Source of the DNA: Roseovarius lutimaris
Lineage (GTDB): Bacteria; Pseudomonadota; Alphaproteobacteria; Rhodobacterales; Rhodobacteraceae
Assembly (NCBI RefSeq): GCF_900115165.1
Contig: NZ_FOVP01000020.1
Coordinates: 44,222-108,221, forward strand
DNA length: 64,000 nt
Direction: 5' to 3'
In this document: positions 30,492 to 39,223 of the stretch, piece by piece
Layout: every line of letters starts with the position of its first letter
Position numbering within the stretch: the stretch's first letter is position 1
Translations under genes and position numbers: made by a program
Notes under the pieces: generated by a model
Database searches by the model: none
What the model was told of the DNA's origin: nothing
Seen by the model: only the letters and a program-made list of their open reading frames with translations

Positions 30492-31018
30492 CCACGCTGT
30501 TACGCATTCCAGCGCATGAGGCGCATGTGCTGCGGGTGTTTGCCGTGGACGAGGCGGTAGACGCACCGGTTGAGGATCAGGCCGTTCTGGAGGCGCTGGG
30601 CGCCGAGGCGATCAAGACTGCCGAGGTCGAGTTGTTCGATGTGAACGATTTGCAGGACATGACGCTGTCGGAGTATCTGGCCGAGGGGCACGGCATCGCG
30701 GGCGATCAACTGGCGCCTATGCGCGCGCAGCTGAACGGTCTGACGGGTCGGGTGTTGTTGTTGCCCTCGCGTGCCTTTGACGGGCGCGCCCAAGAGATGC
30801 GGCCGCGCGCGCCGCTCAGGATGATCGGGCGCTTTAGCGAAGAGGTGCCACCGGTCAGTTTTGCGCCCCTTCCCGACGGTGGGGCGCAGGGCGTGATGCC
30901 CTTGAAGGCGGATAAGACGCCCGGGCGGCAGCGGGCGGCGCGCTGGCTGGCGCTTGGGTTCTTCGCGATCATGGCGCTGGTTCTGGCGCTGGTGATCAGT
31001 CTTGCGGTGCTGCCGTGA
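30488..31018 (+). CDS. Hypothetical protein with C-terminal membrane anchor
   Basis: I do not recognise this 176-residue protein. Residues 1-150 are mainly hydrophilic with several acidic patches, and residues about 151-173 form one hydrophobic helix at the very C-terminus, which suggests a tail-anchored cytoplasmic protein. It overlaps pyrB as ATGA and the following gene as GTGA, so it is fully embedded in the pyr operon. No catalytic motif is visible. Confidence 0.75.
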   Translation: MTTLLRIPAHEAHVLRVFAVDEAVDAPVEDQAVLEALGAEAIKTAEVELFDVNDLQDMTLSEYLAEGHGIAGDQLAPMRAQLNGLTGRVLLLPSRAFDGRAQEMRPRAPLRMIGRFSEEVPPVSFAPLPDGGAQGVMPLKADKTPGRQRAARWLALGFFAIMALVLALVISLAVLP

Positions 31019-31464
31019 AGGGCGAGGGGCTGATCTATTCGATGGTGCCGACGACGCCGCCTTTGCCGGGTGAGCGGGTGCTGCACACCTTTGTACCGGA
31101 TCGCGCGAGCTATTGGCGCGACCATGCCTGGCTTGCGGCGGCGGCGATGGCGCTTGGCATGCTGGCGCTGTGGATCGCGGACAATCCGCATGTCTGGACC
31201 GGGGCGGTTGGCGGGCTTGCGGCAGTGGCGGTGCGGGCGTTCTATGTGGCCTCGGACGAGATGCAGGTGCGGTGGGATCTGACCGACCGGCGGCTTTTGG
31301 GCCCACAGACCCGCGCCGTGCCACTTGCCCAGATCAAGACCTTGCGCAGCCTTGGCAGCGCGGTGCAGGTGGTGACCAAGAGCGGCGACAAGCATCTGTT
31401 GAAATATCAGCCCGATCGCGCCGATACGATGGCCCGGATCAGGGCCGCTATCGCCGACACATGA
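31015..31464 (+). CDS. Membrane protein with PH-like domain
   Basis: The 149-residue protein starts at GTG inside the previous stop codon. Two hydrophobic segments lie at about 38-55 and 60-77, followed by WDLTDRRLLG and LAQIKTLRSLGSAVQVVTKSG, a strand pattern like the small bacterial PH domains (DUF304/YdbT type). The domain call is tentative and the function unknown. Two membrane-anchored proteins in a row within a pyrimidine operon suggest they may act together. Confidence 0.7.
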   Translation: MKGEGLIYSMVPTTPPLPGERVLHTFVPDRASYWRDHAWLAAAAMALGMLALWIADNPHVWTGAVGGLAAVAVRAFYVASDEMQVRWDLTDRRLLGPQTRAVPLAQIKTLRSLGSAVQVVTKSGDKHLLKYQPDRADTMARIRAAIADT

Positions 31465-31477
31465 AGGAGAGAGCGCC

Positions 31478-31579
31478 ATGCAGGAACCGAAAGACCCAAA
31501 GATGTCGGGGCGGATCGCGATGATCGCCCTGTTGGTGATTTTCGCCCTCACCGGGGTGATGATCTGGGTGGCGGCATGA
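31478..31579 (+). CDS. Small single-span membrane protein (33 aa)
   Basis: The peptide begins MQEPKDPKMSGRIAMI and continues as a hydrophobic helix to its end (VAA). It is preceded by AAGGAGAGAGCGCC, a strong ribosome-binding site 7 bases before the ATG, and it fills the gap between two genes of the operon exactly; the ATGA at its stop could start the pyrC' frame. Size, ribosome-binding site and hydrophobicity support a real gene. Function unknown. Confidence 0.65.
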   Translation: MQEPKDPKMSGRIAMIALLVIFALTGVMIWVAA

Positions 31580-31614
31580 GTGAGGGGGTGGACATCAGAC
31601 AGAAAGATTGGCCA

Positions 31615-32895
31615 ATGACCAGGACCCTTTTCACAAATGCCAGGCTGATCAATCCCGAGACGGGCACCGATGGCCTTGGCTGGCTGTTGGTCGAGGGTAG
31701 CAAGATCACGGCGATGGGGGGCGAGGCCGACACGCCAGGGGCGGACGAGCGGCTCGATTGCGCCGGACAGTGTCTTGCGCCGGGGATCGTCGATATCGGG
31801 GTCAAGGTCTGCGAACCCGGTGAGCGGCACAAGGAAAGCTATCGCTCGGCCGGGCTTGCGGCGGCGGCTGGGGGCATCACCACCATGGCGACGCGGCCCG
31901 ATACCCTGCCCGCGATCGACAGCCCCGAGGTGCTTGAATTCGTGGCGCGGCGCGCCAATGAGGCCGCGCCGGTCAATGTGCTGGTGATGGCGGCGCTGAC
32001 CAAGGGGCGCGCCGGGCGCGAGATGACCGAGATCGGCTTTTTGATGGATGCCGGTGCCATCGCCTTTACCGATTGCGATCATGTGGTGAGCGACACCAAG
32101 GTTCTGAGACGTGCGTTGACCTATGCGCGCAGCCTTGGCGCGCTTGTCATCTGTCATCCGCAAGACCCCGGTTTGAGCGCGGGCGCCGCCGCCACCAGCG
32201 GCAAGTTCGCCAGCCTGCGCGGCTTGCCAGCGGTGTCGCCGATGGCCGAGCGGATGGGGCTCGACCGCGATATCGCCCTGCTGGAAATGACCGGCGCCAG
32301 GTATCACGCCGATCAGATCACCACCGCGCGCGCCTTGCCGGCGCTTGAGCGGGCCAAGCGCAACGGGCTTGATATCACCGCGGGCACAAGCATTCACCAC
32401 CTGACGCTCAATGAGCTGGACGTGTCTGATTACCGGACCTTTTTCAAAGTCAAGCCGCCGCTGCGCTCGGAGGACGACCGCCAGGCGGTGATCGAGGCGC
32501 TGCGCTCGGGGTTGATTGATATCATCAGCTCGATGCACACACCGCAGGACGAAGAAAGCAAGCGCCTGCCGTTTGAAGAGGCGGCCAGCGGCGCCGTGGC
32601 GCTTGAGACGCTGTTGCCGGCGGCCCTGCGGCTTTATCACGCCGAGGCGCTTGACCTGCCGACGCTGTTTCGGGCGATGTCGCTTAATCCGGCGCGCCGA
32701 CTTGGGCTTGCGTCGGGGCGGCTTGCGGTCGGGGCACCTGCGGATCTGGTACTGTTTGATCCGCATAAGCCGTTTCTGCTCGATCGCTTTGCGCTGCGCT
32801 CGAAATCCAAGAACACGCCCTTTGACGGCGCGCGCCTGCAAGGTAAGGTGCTGGCGACCTATGTTGCCGGAATCCCAGTTTATGAGGCCGATTGA
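31615..32895 (+). CDS. Dihydroorotase-like protein, probably noncatalytic
   Basis: The 426-residue protein has the full amidohydrolase layout of a class I dihydroorotase: APGIVDIGVKVCEPGERHKES, a central ICHPQDP and IHHLTL, then MHTPQDEESKRLPFEEA. However, the metal-binding HxH that should precede the REPG-like motif reads GVK, and the late catalytic Asp (TDHAP in active enzymes) reads SMHTP. It is therefore probably the inactive PyrC' (PyrX) type known to assemble with aspartate carbamoyltransferase. I prefer the ATG at 31615, which gives the family N-terminus; the ATG at 31576 overlapping the 33-aa gene is a fair alternative. Confidence 0.85.
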   Translation: MTRTLFTNARLINPETGTDGLGWLLVEGSKITAMGGEADTPGADERLDCAGQCLAPGIVDIGVKVCEPGERHKESYRSAGLAAAAGGITTMATRPDTLPAIDSPEVLEFVARRANEAAPVNVLVMAALTKGRAGREMTEIGFLMDAGAIAFTDCDHVVSDTKVLRRALTYARSLGALVICHPQDPGLSAGAAATSGKFASLRGLPAVSPMAERMGLDRDIALLEMTGARYHADQITTARALPALERAKRNGLDITAGTSIHHLTLNELDVSDYRTFFKVKPPLRSEDDRQAVIEALRSGLIDIISSMHTPQDEESKRLPFEEAASGAVALETLLPAALRLYHAEALDLPTLFRAMSLNPARRLGLASGRLAVGAPADLVLFDPHKPFLLDRFALRSKSKNTPFDGARLQGKVLATYVAGIPVYEAD

Positions 32896-33503
32896 TGCCA
32901 CTTCTTGAAACGACGACTGCCGGTCTGATTCTCTGGGCCGTGATCGGCTATGGGCTTGGGTCGATCCCCTTTGGCATGGTGCTGGCGCGGGTCATGGGCC
33001 TCGGCAATCTGCGCGAGATCGGATCGGGCAATATTGGCGCGACCAATGTGCTGCGCACCGGCAACAAGCTGGCGGCGGCGCTGACGCTTTTGCTCGATGG
33101 CGGCAAGGGGGCTGTGGCGGTTCTTCTGGCGCGGGTCTTTGCCGCGGAGGATGCGGTGCAGCTTGCGGCGCTGATGGCCTTTATCGGCCATTGCTATCCG
33201 GTCTGGCTTGGGTTTCGCGGCGGCAAGGGGGTCGCGACCTTTCTTGGCATCCTGCTCGCGCTTGCCTGGCCGGTGGGGATTGCGTGCTGTCTGACCTGGC
33301 TGGTTGCGGCGCTGATCAGCCGGATGTCGTCAATGGCCGCGATAATGGCCGCGTCACTGTCGACGGGCTGGGCGATTGTTCTGGGGAATGGGGCGATCAT
33401 CATCCTGGCGTTTGTCCTGACCCTGCTGGTGTTCTGGCGGCATCGCAGCAACATGGCGCGGATCAAGGCCGGGACAGAGCCGAAGATCGGCCAAAAGGGG
33501 TGA
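32895..33503 (+). CDS. plsY: Glycerol-3-phosphate acyltransferase PlsY
   Basis: The 202-residue membrane protein transfers an acyl group from acyl phosphate to glycerol-3-phosphate, the first step of phospholipid synthesis. Motifs are IGYGLGSIPFGMVLAR, the SGNIGATNVLRTGNK loop, and GFRGGKGVATFLG, with about five membrane helices. Its start shares one base with the pyrC' stop (TGATG), so the two are coupled. Its place at the end of a pyrimidine operon links membrane and nucleotide synthesis in this organism. Confidence 0.95.
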   Translation: MPLLETTTAGLILWAVIGYGLGSIPFGMVLARVMGLGNLREIGSGNIGATNVLRTGNKLAAALTLLLDGGKGAVAVLLARVFAAEDAVQLAALMAFIGHCYPVWLGFRGGKGVATFLGILLALAWPVGIACCLTWLVAALISRMSSMAAIMAASLSTGWAIVLGNGAIIILAFVLTLLVFWRHRSNMARIKAGTEPKIGQKG

Positions 33504-33512
33504 ATGCGGCGC

Positions 33513-33561
33513 GAGGGGCGCTGCCCCTCACACTCCCCGGGATATTTTCGGCCAGAAGAAA
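33513..33561. repeat. GC hairpin plus GATATTT...CAGAAGAA repeat unit, copy 2
   Basis: The perfect stem GAGGGGC-GCT-GCCCCTC (33513-33529) is followed by CCGGGATATTTTCGGCCAGA and AGAAA (33537-33561), the same layout as 861-909. It lies between the convergent plsY and gshA genes and is a candidate terminator for plsY. Confidence 0.7.
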
Positions 33562-33567
33562 CCGCGA

Positions 33568-34938
33568 TCAGTAGCTGTATTCGGTGTAGATCCGGTCAAG
33601 GTCGCCATTCCAGTCGCCGTTGAAATGCTCAAGCAACTCATCTGCCGGGGTTTTTCCGGATTCGATGCTTTCGTTGAGTGCGTTCAGGAAATGGGTCTCA
33701 TCCGGAATAAGGCCACCGCCGCCGGTGCGCGCGCGGGCCTTGAGGCCGACGTTCGAGATTGCCACCGCCTGACGGGCGAGATCGTGCATGTCGATGCCGT
33801 TGACCCTGGCCTGAAGCCCATCGACGCTGGCCGCGACGCGCAGCGCCTCGCGGGTTTCAGCGGTCCATGATTTGCATAGATCCCAGGCCGCATCGAGCGA
33901 GGATTGATCATACATCAGCCCGACCCAGAAGGCGGGAAGCGCGCAAAGGCGACGCCAGGGGCCGCCATCGGCGCCGCGCATTTCCATGAATTTCTTGATC
34001 CGCGCCTCTGGGAAGATCGTGGTCAGGTGATCGGCCCAATCCGACAGGGTTGGCCTTTCACCGGGCAGGGCGGGCAATTCGCCACGCAGGAAATCGCGGA
34101 AGGATTGGCCGAGGGCGTCGATGTATTTGCCATCGCGATAGACGAAATACATCGGCACATCGAGCGCGTAATCGGCGTATTGCTCAAAGCCGAAGCCCGT
34201 CTCGAACACGAAGGGCAGCATGCCGGTGCGCGCCGGATCAAGATCGCGCCAGACCCGTGCGCGCCAGGATTTATGGCCATTGGGCTTGCCCTCGAAGAAC
34301 GGCGAGTTGGCAAACAGCGCGGTGGCCACCGGTTGCAGCGCCAGGGCGACGCGGAACTTTTGCACCATGTCGGCCTCGGAACTGAAGTCGAGGTTCACCT
34401 GCACGGTGCAGGTGCGGCGCATCATGCTGCGCCCCATGGTGCCGACAGTTTGCATGTAGCTGTCCATCAGCTTGTAACGGCCCTTGGGCATCAGCGGCAT
34501 CTCATCGTGCGTCCAGACCGGGGCGGCGCCCAACCCGATAAAGCCGACGCCAACCTTGTCGGCGATGTCCTTGACGTCGCGCAGATGGGCGTTCACCTCG
34601 TCGCATGTTTCGTGGATGGTTTCCACCGGCGCGCCGGACAGCTCAAGCTGACCACCCGGTTCAAGCGAGACATTGGCGCCGTCCTTTTCAAGCCCGATCA
34701 GCTTGCCACCCTCTTCCACCGGGGCCCAGCCGCGGCCGTCGCGCAATCCCTCAAGCACGGCCAGAATGCTGCGCGGTCCTTCATAGGGGATCGGTTTGAG
34801 GGTGTCTTTGCAATAGCCGAACTTCTCGTGCTCGGTGCCGATGCGCCAGTCTTCTTTTGGTTTACAGCCACTAGCCATATATTCGGCAAGCTGGTCGTGG
34901 TGTTCAATCGGCCCGCCGCCGGATTGTGGAATGGACAT
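33568..34938 (-). CDS. gshA: Glutamate-cysteine ligase
   Basis: The 456-residue protein is a plant-type (GCS2 family) gamma-glutamylcysteine synthetase, the first and limiting enzyme of glutathione synthesis. Family-like stretches include WRIGTEHEKFGYC, LEPGGQLELSGAP, MMRRTCTVQVNLDFSSE and MEMRGADGGPWRRL. The start MSIPQSGGG at 34938 was preferred over the upstream in-frame codon at 34962. The gene precedes two other minus-strand genes' ends by 66 bp and could be transcribed with rsmE. Confidence 0.92.
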   Translation of the reverse strand: MSIPQSGGGPIEHHDQLAEYMASGCKPKEDWRIGTEHEKFGYCKDTLKPIPYEGPRSILAVLEGLRDGRGWAPVEEGGKLIGLEKDGANVSLEPGGQLELSGAPVETIHETCDEVNAHLRDVKDIADKVGVGFIGLGAAPVWTHDEMPLMPKGRYKLMDSYMQTVGTMGRSMMRRTCTVQVNLDFSSEADMVQKFRVALALQPVATALFANSPFFEGKPNGHKSWRARVWRDLDPARTGMLPFVFETGFGFEQYADYALDVPMYFVYRDGKYIDALGQSFRDFLRGELPALPGERPTLSDWADHLTTIFPEARIKKFMEMRGADGGPWRRLCALPAFWVGLMYDQSSLDAAWDLCKSWTAETREALRVAASVDGLQARVNGIDMHDLARQAVAISNVGLKARARTGGGGLIPDETHFLNALNESIESGKTPADELLEHFNGDWNGDLDRIYTEYSY

Positions 34939-35004
34939 GATCGGGCCTCCTGATCGGGTCATGTAGCATTAAGAGGTCACAAGTGGCCCGTAACGCGCAG
35001 AGTG

Positions 35005-35532
35005 TCAATGCAGCCTTAAGTGTGAAGCGGCGGTTTGAGGCTTTTGCCAGATCACGACCACTTGAGCAGAGGGGCGGCGCATCTGGGCCAGCATATGTTC
35101 GGTGCGAATGCCGGGCAGGGTGGCAAAGGCGTCAAACAGCGCGTCGGCGCCTTCGGCGGTGAGCGGGATGGCAAGCTCGGGCTGGCCGGGCTGGCTCAGG
35201 AGCCAATGGGCGGGGCGCGCGCGCGGATCAAGCTTGAGGGTGACAAGATCGCCCATCGCCACAACACCGCCGGTCAGCGGGCCGAAATAAGCCACCTGGC
35301 CCTCATCGACACGCACCACCCCCGGCCCGCCAGAACCGGCGCGAAAGCGCGCGCGTTGCAAACCTGCGGCAAGGATGGCGGCGGCCAGGACAAGAACGGC
35401 ATAGCCAAGCCAGTGCAGCAGGCCGATGGTGGTCAGCGCCCACCACAGACCGATGGCCACGAGGGCGGCGCCGACCAGCACCTCGCGCCACCGCCAAAGG
35501 GTGGCGCGTGCTTCGGGGCGCAGAAAGCTCAT
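35005..35532 (-). CDS. Hypothetical two-helix membrane protein
   Basis: The 175-residue protein has two hydrophobic helices near residues 15-37 and 39-62, then a soluble region with VVRVDEGQVAYFGPLTGG and a final ..VVVIWQKPQ. I do not recognise a named domain. Its start overlaps the rsmE stop as ATGA, so it is the second gene of an rsmE operon that probably runs into gshA. Confidence 0.75.
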   Translation of the reverse strand: MSFLRPEARATLWRWREVLVGAALVAIGLWWALTTIGLLHWLGYAVLVLAAAILAAGLQRARFRAGSGGPGVVRVDEGQVAYFGPLTGGVVAMGDLVTLKLDPRARPAHWLLSQPGQPELAIPLTAEGADALFDAFATLPGIRTEHMLAQMRRPSAQVVVIWQKPQTAASHLRLH

Positions 35533-36260
35533 GACCAATCCCCAAGGGTGCGTTGCCAGAGGGTCATGGCGGCCACGGCGGCGGTGTCGGCGCGCAGGAT
35601 GCGTGGGCCAAGGGCAATGGCATGGGCCAAGGGCACGGCGTGAAGGCGCGCGCGCTCGGCCTTGGAAAATCCGCCCTCGGGGCCGATCAGGATGGCCCAT
35701 GGCGCGCCCTTTGCGAGGCCGCCTGTCAGGGCGGATGAGCCGCCCGCGAGCGCCTCGTCGCAAAACATCAACTGGCGCCCTTCCGGCCACTCGGCCAGCA
35801 GCCGGTCGAGCTTTTGCAACCCGCAGACCTCGGGAACAAAGGTGCCGCCGCATTGCTCGGCGGCCTCAACCGCATGCGCCTGTAGACGGTCCTGGCGGAT
35901 GCGGTCGGAATTGGTGAAATCGGTCTGCACCGGCAGGATCCGCGCGGCGCCCATCTCGGCGGCTTTTTCGACGATGAAATCGGTGCGCGCCTTCTTGATC
36001 GGCGCGAACAGCAGCCAGAGATCGGGGGGATCGCGTTGCGGGCCGGTCTGCTCTTCGACCCTGAGCAGGCCACCTCGCTTGCCGGCCTCGGCCACGCTGG
36101 CGCGCCATTCGCCATCATGGCCGTTGAACAGCAAAACCGCGTCGCCCGCCCCCTGACGCATTACCCCGAAAAGGTAATGCGCCTGGTCGCGGGTCAGAGG
36201 AACCGTTTGCCCTTGCCCCAATGGGTGCTCTACATAAAGCCTGATCTTTGCCGTTTTCAT
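35529..36260 (-). CDS. rsmE: 16S rRNA (uracil1498-N3)-methyltransferase
   Basis: The 243-residue protein has an N-terminal PUA-like region (MKTAKIRLYVEHPLGQG, AHYLFGVMR) and a SPOUT domain with a C-terminal knot: ILIGPEGGFSKAE and LGPRILRADTAAVAA. It methylates U1498 of 16S rRNA in the 30S subunit using SAM. The start at 36260 gives the family N-terminus; the frame upstream is antisense to ubiA. The divergent ubiA start codon is only 11 bp away. Confidence 0.92.
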   Translation of the reverse strand: MKTAKIRLYVEHPLGQGQTVPLTRDQAHYLFGVMRQGAGDAVLLFNGHDGEWRASVAEAGKRGGLLRVEEQTGPQRDPPDLWLLFAPIKKARTDFIVEKAAEMGAARILPVQTDFTNSDRIRQDRLQAHAVEAAEQCGGTFVPEVCGLQKLDRLLAEWPEGRQLMFCDEALAGGSSALTGGLAKGAPWAILIGPEGGFSKAERARLHAVPLAHAIALGPRILRADTAAVAAMTLWQRTLGDWS

Positions 36261-36271
36261 GAGGCCAACAT

Positions 36272-37249
36272 ATGACCGGAACCAACCAGACGCCAGAGCC
36301 CAGAGGCGAAAGCAGCGGGCAGGTGGCCGATGCCTATCGCGGCAATTGGGTGGACCGTCTGGCGCCTGCCGCGACACGGCCCTATCTGCGACTGGCGCGC
36401 GCCGATCGCCCGATCGGGACCTGGCTTTTGCTATTGCCGTGCTGGTGGGGGCTGGTGCTTGCGATGCTGAGCGATGGGCGCGCGGGCTGGCATGATCTTT
36501 GGATCTTTGCGGGCTGCGCGATTGGCGCCTTTCTGATGCGTGGCGCGGGATGTACCTGGAACGATATCACCGACCGCCATATTGATGGCTCGGTGGCGCG
36601 CACCGCATCGCGCCCCATCCCCTCGGGGCAGGTCAGCGTCAGGGGGGCTCTGGTCTGGCTCGCCGCGCAGGCCCTGGTGGCTTTCGGTATCCTTTTGACA
36701 TTCAATATAGCCGCGATTGCGCTTGGCGTGCTGTCGCTTTTGCCGGTGGCGATTTATCCTTTTGCCAAGCGGTTTACCTGGTGGCCGCAGGTGTTTCTGG
36801 GGCTGGCGTTCAACTGGGGCGCTCTGCTCGCCTGGACCGCGCATAGCGGGCGGCTGGAGGTGCCTGCGGTGTTGCTCTACCTCGCAGGGATAGCCTGGAC
36901 GCTGTTTTACGACACGATCTATGCCCATCAGGATGCCGAGGATGATGCTCTGATCGGGGTGAAATCCACTGCGCGGCTGTTCGGAGAGAATTCGCCGCGC
37001 TGGTTGCGGTGGTTTTTGGTCGCGTCGGTGTCGATCATGGCCGTGGCGGTCATTCTGGCGGTGCCCTCGGGGCGGCCTTTGGCGCTTTTGGTGGCGCTCT
37101 GCGGGCCTTGGGCGATGGGCTGGCACATGCAATGGCAGATGCGCCAGCTCAGGCTTGATGACACGGCGCGGCTTTTGATGCTGTTTCGCTCCAACCGCGA
37201 CGCAGGGTTTTTGCCTGTGCCATTTTTCGCCGTCGCCCTGTTGCTTTGA
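36272..37249 (+). CDS. ubiA: 4-hydroxybenzoate polyprenyltransferase
   Basis: The 325-residue membrane protein attaches the polyprenyl tail in ubiquinone synthesis. The two Asp-rich motifs are CTWNDITDRHIDG (with SVARTASRPIPSG) and YAHQDAEDDALIGVKS, and about eight to nine membrane helices fill the rest. GAGG lies 9 bases before the ATG. It is divergent from rsmE with 11 bp between start codons, so its promoter must lie within the rsmE coding region. Confidence 0.94.
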   Translation: MTGTNQTPEPRGESSGQVADAYRGNWVDRLAPAATRPYLRLARADRPIGTWLLLLPCWWGLVLAMLSDGRAGWHDLWIFAGCAIGAFLMRGAGCTWNDITDRHIDGSVARTASRPIPSGQVSVRGALVWLAAQALVAFGILLTFNIAAIALGVLSLLPVAIYPFAKRFTWWPQVFLGLAFNWGALLAWTAHSGRLEVPAVLLYLAGIAWTLFYDTIYAHQDAEDDALIGVKSTARLFGENSPRWLRWFLVASVSIMAVAVILAVPSGRPLALLVALCGPWAMGWHMQWQMRQLRLDDTARLLMLFRSNRDAGFLPVPFFAVALLL

Positions 37250-37312
37250 TTGATCTTGTGCGGGCAGCGGCCTAAAGACTAAGCCAAGGGAAAAAGGACC
37301 GGCCATAACCTC

Positions 37313-39223
37313 ATGCGTTTATCCTCAGTTTTCACGATTGCCGCCACATTCACCGGCGCGGCCGTTTTATGCGTGGTTGCCGCCGGATTCGCGGTCAGCG
37401 CCATCGAGGACGGATCGCGCCGTGCGGTGCGAGACACGCTTGATCTGCAAGACATGGTCTGGGCCGAGGTCGATACCAACGGGCTTCAGGTGTTTCTGGC
37501 CGGCACGGCCCCGACCGAAGCCGCGCGCTTCAAGGCGCTTTCGGTGGCCGGCACGGTTGTTGATGCCGCGCGGGTGATTGACCAGATGCTGGTTGAGGAT
37601 GCCGCCGATATCGCGCCGCCGCGCTTTGCCATCGAGATCTTGCGCAACGACCGGGGCATTTCCCTGATCGGGCTGGTGCCAAGCACCACCGACCGGCACA
37701 AGCTTTTGGCCGATATTGCCGAGGCCACGGATGGGGCGCCGGTGGCCGATCTGCTGGATGCGGCGGATTATCCTTTTCCCGATACCTGGCCCGATGCGCT
37801 GCGCTATGCGGTGCGCTCGCTCGGAAAATTGCCACGCACCAAGATTTCGGTCAGCGCCGAGCGGGTTGAAATCACCGCCATGGTCGACAGCCCCGAGGCA
37901 CAACGCCGGATGGAAACCGATCTTGCCCGAACCGCTCCGAATGACGTGCGCCTTGCGCTTGATATCTCGGCGCCGCGTCCGGTTCTCACGCCGTTCACGC
38001 TTCGGTTTCTGATCGAAGACGGGCAGGCGCGCTTTGATGCCTGTTCGGCCGATACCGAAGAGGCGCGCGAGCGTATTTTGCGCGCCGCAGGTCAGGCCGG
38101 GCTTCAGGACAAGGCCGATTGCGTTGTCGGCATGGGCGTACCCTCGCCGCACTGGGCGCGTGCCGCAGAGCTTGCGATCGCGGCTGTGGGCAAACTGGGC
38201 GGCGGCAGCGTGACCTTCTCGGATGCCGATATCGCCCTTTGGGCGCCAGAGGGCACTCCGCAGGGGCAGTTTGACGATGTGGTCGGGCAGCTTGAGGCCG
38301 ATTTGCCCGAGGTGTTTGCCTTGCAGGCAACGCTGCCGCCGCCGCCCAATACCGACGCGCCGGTGGTGCCTGAATTCATCGCCACCCTGTCGCCCGAAGG
38401 TCAGGTTCTGATCCGTGGACGGGTCAATAGCGAAACCACGCGTGACACCGTCAACAGCTTTGCCAAGGCGCGGTTTTCATCCGATGCGGTGCACGTCACC
38501 GCGCGGGTTGCCGAAGGGTTGCCGAAGGGCTGGCCGTTGCGGGTGCTGACGGCGCTTGAAGCGCTGTCCTATCTCTCGAACGGGGCGGTGACGGTGACGC
38601 CCGACACCCTTGCCGTGCAGGGCAATACCGGACGCAAAAGCGCAAGCGCGGAGATTTCACAATTCCTGTCGGAAAAGCTTGGCGGCTCGGAACAATTTTC
38701 GATTGAGGTGACCTATAAGGCGGCGCTTGATCCGGTGGCCGGGCTGCCTACGCCGGACGAGTGCGAAGCCGAGATTGCCGCTGTGCAAGCCGGACGCAAG
38801 ATCAATTTCGAGCCCGGCTCGGCCAATATCGACAGCACAGGTGCGGCGATTATGGATGATATTGCCGAGATCCTGAAGCGTTGTGGCGAAATCCGCATGG
38901 AAATCGGCGGTCATACCGATAGTCAGGGCCGCGAAGAAATGAACGAACAACTCAGCGAAGAGCGCGCGCGCGCGGTTTTGAACGAATTGCGCCTGCGCCG
39001 TGTCCTGACCTCGTCGATTGATGCCAAGGGGTATGGCGAAAGCAAGCCGATTGCCGATAACGCCACCGAGGACGGACGCGAGACCAATCGGCGGATCGAA
39101 TTCCGCCTGATCCGCCCCGAGCCGGTGCCCGAAGAGCAAACAGCCCTTGAAAGCCTTGAGGAACCTGTGGAAGAAGGGCCCGACGCGCAGGATCAGGAAA
39201 ACCCGACCGATGAACAGAACTGA
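37313..39223 (+). CDS. Large OmpA-family protein with BON-like repeats
   Basis: The 636-residue protein has an N-terminal membrane anchor or signal (about 7-30), a long middle part, and a C-terminal OmpA domain (about 485-600) with IGGHTDSQGREEMNEQLSEERA and NRRIEFRLI. The middle contains repeats of a BON-like type (for example GLQVFLAGTAPTEAARFKA, and two stretches of the form WP..LR....SLGKL followed by a short strand pair). The tail after residue 605 is acidic and disordered. It is a peptidoglycan-linked envelope protein of unknown role, related in layout to mycobacterial ArfA. It overlaps the next gene by 14 bp. Confidence 0.75.
   Translation: MRLSSVFTIAATFTGAAVLCVVAAGFAVSAIEDGSRRAVRDTLDLQDMVWAEVDTNGLQVFLAGTAPTEAARFKALSVAGTVVDAARVIDQMLVEDAADIAPPRFAIEILRNDRGISLIGLVPSTTDRHKLLADIAEATDGAPVADLLDAADYPFPDTWPDALRYAVRSLGKLPRTKISVSAERVEITAMVDSPEAQRRMETDLARTAPNDVRLALDISAPRPVLTPFTLRFLIEDGQARFDACSADTEEARERILRAAGQAGLQDKADCVVGMGVPSPHWARAAELAIAAVGKLGGGSVTFSDADIALWAPEGTPQGQFDDVVGQLEADLPEVFALQATLPPPPNTDAPVVPEFIATLSPEGQVLIRGRVNSETTRDTVNSFAKARFSSDAVHVTARVAEGLPKGWPLRVLTALEALSYLSNGAVTVTPDTLAVQGNTGRKSASAEISQFLSEKLGGSEQFSIEVTYKAALDPVAGLPTPDECEAEIAAVQAGRKINFEPGSANIDSTGAAIMDDIAEILKRCGEIRMEIGGHTDSQGREEMNEQLSEERARAVLNELRLRRVLTSSIDAKGYGESKPIADNATEDGRETNRRIEFRLIRPEPVPEEQTALESLEEPVEEGPDAQDQENPTDEQN

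Noticed and set aside
30706..32901. Minus-strand open frame of 731 codons across the pyr operon
   Set aside because: It runs across four plus-strand genes and the gaps between them and has shadow-type composition.
36378..37306. Minus-strand frame opposite ubiA and upstream extension of rsmE
   Set aside because: The residues upstream of MKTAKIRLYV do not resemble RsmE, and the rest is antisense to ubiA.
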